A stretch of 64,000 nt of DNA from Streptomyces sp. NBC_00440 (GTDB taxonomy: Bacteria; Actinomycetota; Actinomycetes; Streptomycetales; Streptomycetaceae), in contig NZ_CP107921.1 in NCBI RefSeq assembly GCF_036014215.1, positions 3,273,001 through 3,337,000 of the forward strand, read 5' to 3'. A model generated the notes under the pieces. That model was not told where the DNA came from and did not search any database. It was given only the letters and a program-made list of their open reading frames with translations. A program made the translations under genes and the position numbers. Positions 61,071 to 64,000 of the stretch are shown here, piece after piece (the stretch's first letter is position 1; each line of letters begins with the position of its first letter).

Positions 61071-62732
61071 GTGCTGTTCCTCTACACCGTGCTGGTGGTC
61101 TGCTGCGCGATCCTGCTCGTTGCGGGCATCGTCGAGCAGCGCCGCCACTTCATCAACCTGGAGCGCATTCCCTCCCGGGTCCTGGTGAACGGCATCCGCG
61201 GCAAGTCCTCCATCACCCGGCTCTGCGCGGGCGCACTGCGTGGCGGGGATCTGGTGACGGTCGCCAAGACCACGGGCACCGCTGCCCGGTTCATCCACCC
61301 CGACGCCACCGAGGAGCCGGTCTACCGGAAGTTCGGCCTTGCCAACGTGGTCGAGCAGATCGGCATCGTGCGCCGGGCCGCGTCCTACGATCCGCAGGCA
61401 CTGGTCATCGAGTGCATGGCGGTGATGCCGGCGCTCCAGGAGATCAACCAGTCCAAGCTGATCCGCTCCACGATCGGCGTGCTCTGCAACGTACGCGAGG
61501 ACCATCTGGCCGAGATGGGCCCGACCCTGGACGACGTGGCGCGCTCGCTCTGCCGCTCCATGCCGGAGGGCGGTATCTGTGTCACCGCCGAGGTCGACCG
61601 GTTCGCGATCCTCCAGGAGGAGGCCGACGCCCGGGACTGCGAGCTGGTCTACGCCGATCCGGAGACGGTCAGCGACGAGGAGCTGCGCGGGTTCAGCTGG
61701 TTCACGTTCAAGGAGAACGTGGCCATCGCGCTGAAGGTCGCCGAACTCCTCGGCGTGGAGCGGGAGACGGCCCTCAAGGGGATGTACGACGCCCCGCCGG
61801 ACCCGGGCGTCCTCTCCGTCGAGCGGTATCTGACGCCCGACGGCAAGAAGCTCAGGTTCGCCAATGTCTTCGCGGCCAACGACCCCGAGTCGACGCTGAT
61901 GAACGTCAACCAGCTGCTCGACCTGGGCGCCGTACACCGTCCGCTGCACGTCGTCATCAACTGCCGTCCCGACCGCGTCGAGCGCAACGGGCAGATGGGC
62001 GAGATCATCCCCGATCTCCGGCCCGACAAGGTCTTCGTCATCGGCCACCCCGCGAAGAGCGCCATCGACGCGATACCCGCCGAGTGGCGCGACCGTGCGG
62101 TCGACCTCGGCGGCGACCGGCGCGACCCGGACGAGTTCATGGCAGCGCTGCTCGGGGAGCTCGGACCCGACTCCTCGCTCATCGCCATCGGCAACATCCA
62201 CGGCCAGGGCGAACTGCTCCTGGAGCACCTCGCCGAACTCCCGCCCGACGAGACCCCGGACGAGACCCCGGACGAGACGCCCCCGGCCGCGGCTCCCGCC
62301 ATACCGGAACAGCGCAGTCCGCAGCACCCGCACCACCCCCGGCACGACGAGACGCTGGGGCAGCAGTACCGGCCGCATCTGGACCCGTACGCGCCCTACC
62401 CGGAGGCGTACGAGACCCGTTACCAGCCGCAGCACCAGCCGTACTCGTACCAGCAGGAACAGCAGCCCCAACAGCCCCAGCAATCGCGGCAATCGCAGCA
62501 GCAGCCCCGCGGCATGTTCGAACCCGCCGTGTACCCGGAGCAGGCGCACCCGGAGCAGGCTCACCGGGAGCCGCCGTACCCCGACCAGGCGTACCACGAC
62601 CAGGCATACACGGAGCCGCAGTACCCGGTCGTCCTGTACCAGCCCCAGCACCAGCACGAGCCACACGAGCCGCATCCGTCGCACGACCCGTACCAGCAGA
62701 GCCGGCAGAACAGCGCAGGAGACCCCCGTTGA
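61071..62732 (+). CDS. pgsB: Poly-gamma-glutamate synthase PgsB/CapB with long C-terminal tail
   Basis: A 553-residue protein. Residues 1-390 are a full-length PgsB: membrane helix at 1-20, ATP loop RVLVNGIRGKSSITRL, GTAARFIHPDATEEPV, and NVREDHLAEMG. Amide ligases of this type join glutamates through gamma-carboxyls. The remaining about 160 residues are an unusual Gln/Pro/Tyr/His-rich tail with DETPDETPDETP and PEQAHPEQAH repeats, probably disordered. GTG 61071 starts six bases after the upstream stop. Confidence 0.9.
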   Translation: MLFLYTVLVVCCAILLVAGIVEQRRHFINLERIPSRVLVNGIRGKSSITRLCAGALRGGDLVTVAKTTGTAARFIHPDATEEPVYRKFGLANVVEQIGIVRRAASYDPQALVIECMAVMPALQEINQSKLIRSTIGVLCNVREDHLAEMGPTLDDVARSLCRSMPEGGICVTAEVDRFAILQEEADARDCELVYADPETVSDEELRGFSWFTFKENVAIALKVAELLGVERETALKGMYDAPPDPGVLSVERYLTPDGKKLRFANVFAANDPESTLMNVNQLLDLGAVHRPLHVVINCRPDRVERNGQMGEIIPDLRPDKVFVIGHPAKSAIDAIPAEWRDRAVDLGGDRRDPDEFMAALLGELGPDSSLIAIGNIHGQGELLLEHLAELPPDETPDETPDETPPAAAPAIPEQRSPQHPHHPRHDETLGQQYRPHLDPYAPYPEAYETRYQPQHQPYSYQQEQQPQQPQQSRQSQQQPRGMFEPAVYPEQAHPEQAHREPPYPDQAYHDQAYTEPQYPVVLYQPQHQHEPHEPHPSHDPYQQSRQNSAGDPR

Positions 62733-63211
62733 TCCCCACCGTCCTGACGCCCGAGATCGCCGCCATCGGTATCGCTCTCGGCCTGATGTTCTCCCTGGTC
62801 TGCTATCTGACGACCAACCTCTCCCCCGGCGGCATGATCACGCCCGGCTGGCTCGCGCTGACGCTCGTCGAGGATCTGCAGCGGGCGGCGATGGTCGTCG
62901 GGGTCACCGTCCTCACGTACGTCTCCGTGCTGATGCTCCAGAAGGTCGTCATCCTCTACGGCAAGCGGCTCTTCTCCGCCGTGGTGCTGACCGGGGTGAT
63001 CCTCCAGGCGACGGTGATGATCGTGCTCCAGGTGGAGTTCCCGCTGATGTACGCGAACCAGACGCTCGGCTTCATCGTTCCCGGCCTCATCGCCTACCAG
63101 CTGGTCCGCCAGCCCAAGGGGGCGACGCTGCTGGCCACCGGCTCGGTCTCGCTCCTCGCCTACGTCGTCCTGACCGCCGGCATCCTGCTCGGCGCCCTCC
63201 CGTCTGCCTGA
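62729..63211 (+). CDS. pgsC: Poly-gamma-glutamate biosynthesis protein PgsC/CapC
   Basis: A 160-residue integral membrane protein with four or five helices, the PgsC length. Recognisable segments are LVCYLTTNLSPGGMITPGWL and LIAYQLVRQPKGATLLAT. It partners PgsB in the synthase. The start is TTG 62729, which overlaps the pgsB stop by four bases and has AGGAG eight bases upstream. Confidence 0.9.
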   Translation: MIPTVLTPEIAAIGIALGLMFSLVCYLTTNLSPGGMITPGWLALTLVEDLQRAAMVVGVTVLTYVSVLMLQKVVILYGKRLFSAVVLTGVILQATVMIVLQVEFPLMYANQTLGFIVPGLIAYQLVRQPKGATLLATGSVSLLAYVVLTAGILLGALPSA

Positions 63212-63220
63212 GGTGATCCC

Positions 63221-64000
63221 ATGACCGCTCCGCGTACCAAGAAGTCGAAGCGCAGCCGCACGGTCCTGCACGCCACCACCGTCCTCGCGCTGCTCGCGGG
63301 CAGCGCGTACTTCACGGTGGAGCTGCGCCAGGACGAACAGGCCAAGGCGCCGACCGTCCAGGCCGTCACCGACAAGCCCGGTCTGCGGACCGCGGGCGAC
63401 TCGCTGAAGACCGGGAAGACCTGGGAACGGCTCAACTCGCCTGCCCGTACCGTCCTGCGCGACGCCGACGGCAAGGTGCTCGCCACCTTCACCGACGCGG
63501 CCCGCACGGCGACGCTCACCGGCCCGTCCCGCACCTTCGCGGAGCCGGCCAACACCAAGTCCCGTGTCGTCACGGAGAGTTGGGTGCGGCTGATGCCCGA
63601 GAAGTGGAAGAAGGGCGCCGAGAAGCAGCAGTGGTTCCAGGACTGGTTCAAGAAGTACTACGGCAGCGAGGAGGACGACCTCTTCGCGTTCGCCTTCCAG
63701 TACGTGGAAGGGGCGCCGGTCAAGAAGGACGACGAGGGCGTCCCGTACGCGGGCGACGCGAACTTCGGGCCGATCAACCCGGAAGGCAGCGAGGGCAACG
63801 ATCTGCGCCTCGAACAGTCGGACTTCTTCGACTACCTCGGCATCCCGTACACCTTCCGCAACGGTGTCACCCGCAAGCCGCAGAAGCCGCGGTACCGCGC
63901 GATCGACTGCTCCGGCTTCATGCGGACGGTCTTCGGCTACCGCGCGCGCTACCCGCTCGCCCCGCTGGACGGCCAGGGTGACGGCCTGCCCCGTACCGCG
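63221..64000 (+). CDS. NlpC/P60-like peptidase, C-terminus beyond window
   Basis: At least 260 residues. An N-terminal transmembrane or signal segment (about 13-32, TVLHATTVLALLAGSAYFTV) leads to an extracytoplasmic part. The motif YRAIDCSGFMRTVFGYRA gives the NlpC/P60 nucleophile Cys230; His and the third residue would lie beyond position 64000. In this cluster it could trim gamma-glutamyl polymer or attach it to peptidoglycan. Start ATG 63221, nine bases after pgsC. Confidence 0.8.
   Translation, partial: MTAPRTKKSKRSRTVLHATTVLALLAGSAYFTVELRQDEQAKAPTVQAVTDKPGLRTAGDSLKTGKTWERLNSPARTVLRDADGKVLATFTDAARTATLTGPSRTFAEPANTKSRVVTESWVRLMPEKWKKGAEKQQWFQDWFKKYYGSEEDDLFAFAFQYVEGAPVKKDDEGVPYAGDANFGPINPEGSEGNDLRLEQSDFFDYLGIPYTFRNGVTRKPQKPRYRAIDCSGFMRTVFGYRARYPLAPLDGQGDGLPRTA

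Noticed and set aside
59250..62684. 1144-codon minus-strand frame opposite the membrane-protein and pgsB genes
   Set aside because: The real genes on the plus strand have clear motifs; the antisense frame does not.

Overview
The window is high-GC actinobacterial DNA that looks like a Streptomyces chromosome. Supporting signs are GC-rich third codon positions, many GTG/TTG starts, an HrdD-type sigma factor, a SigB/F-type sigma factor beside an ATP-binding anti-sigma, a DUF6227 protein, an AICE (actinomycete integrative and conjugative element) in a tRNA gene, and many 4-bp translational overlaps.

Layout. 1-3600: molybdenum cofactor genes (moaB partial, moaC, moeA) behind galU, with a divergent 5-formyl-THF cyclo-ligase. 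3660-13140: penicillin-acylase-like hydrolase, K+/H+ antiporter, MFS exporter, a Ruc-like zinc-ribbon chaperone behind a CIRCE-like (HrcA) operator, MTA phosphorylase, an alpha/beta hydrolase with Asn at the nucleophile position, and an SAF-domain protein. 13300-17220: small Streptomyces proteins, a Rieske gene fused by an apparent deletion to a decayed membrane-protein gene, a P1-family peptidase and DUF6227. 17400-29800: regulator/exporter pairs (WYL + DHA2, MarR + dioxygenase, TetR + DHA2), hrdD, GNAT, an M6 metalloprotease and an acyl-CoA synthetase. 29900-31700: anti-sigma and sigma factor, divergent.

31893-46806: a 14.9-kb pSAM2-type AICE integrated in tRNA-Arg(CCU), bounded by a 43-bp perfect direct repeat. 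It has int, xis, a RepSA-like initiator, Spd-type transfer genes, an FtsK-type Tra, a KorSA-like GntR repressor with repeated operator motifs, a Pif-like Nudix protein and an E9imm-like peptide. Its most interesting cargo is an AT-richer 852-codon gene (40334-42892) combining a HEPN-like R-x4-H motif, a STAND/NB-ARC NTPase, TPR-like helices and a C-terminal cold-shock domain. This is a candidate single-gene, nucleic-acid-sensing, RNase-type defence system. It lies next to strongly structured non-coding DNA and a decayed duplicate of a neighbouring gene pair.

46850-64000: a truncated SDR gene touching the right att site, then a ferredoxin / ferredoxin reductase / dehydrogenase-CMD fusion / cytochrome P450 operon with a TetR gene, two coupled genes of unknown function, a MATE exporter, and a poly-gamma-glutamate-type cluster (CapA lipoprotein, a doubled Cache/HAMP-like membrane protein, PgsB with a long Q/P/Y-rich tail, PgsC and a partial NlpC/P60 hydrolase cut by the window end).

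All functional calls come from motifs and remembered family features. No database search was possible.
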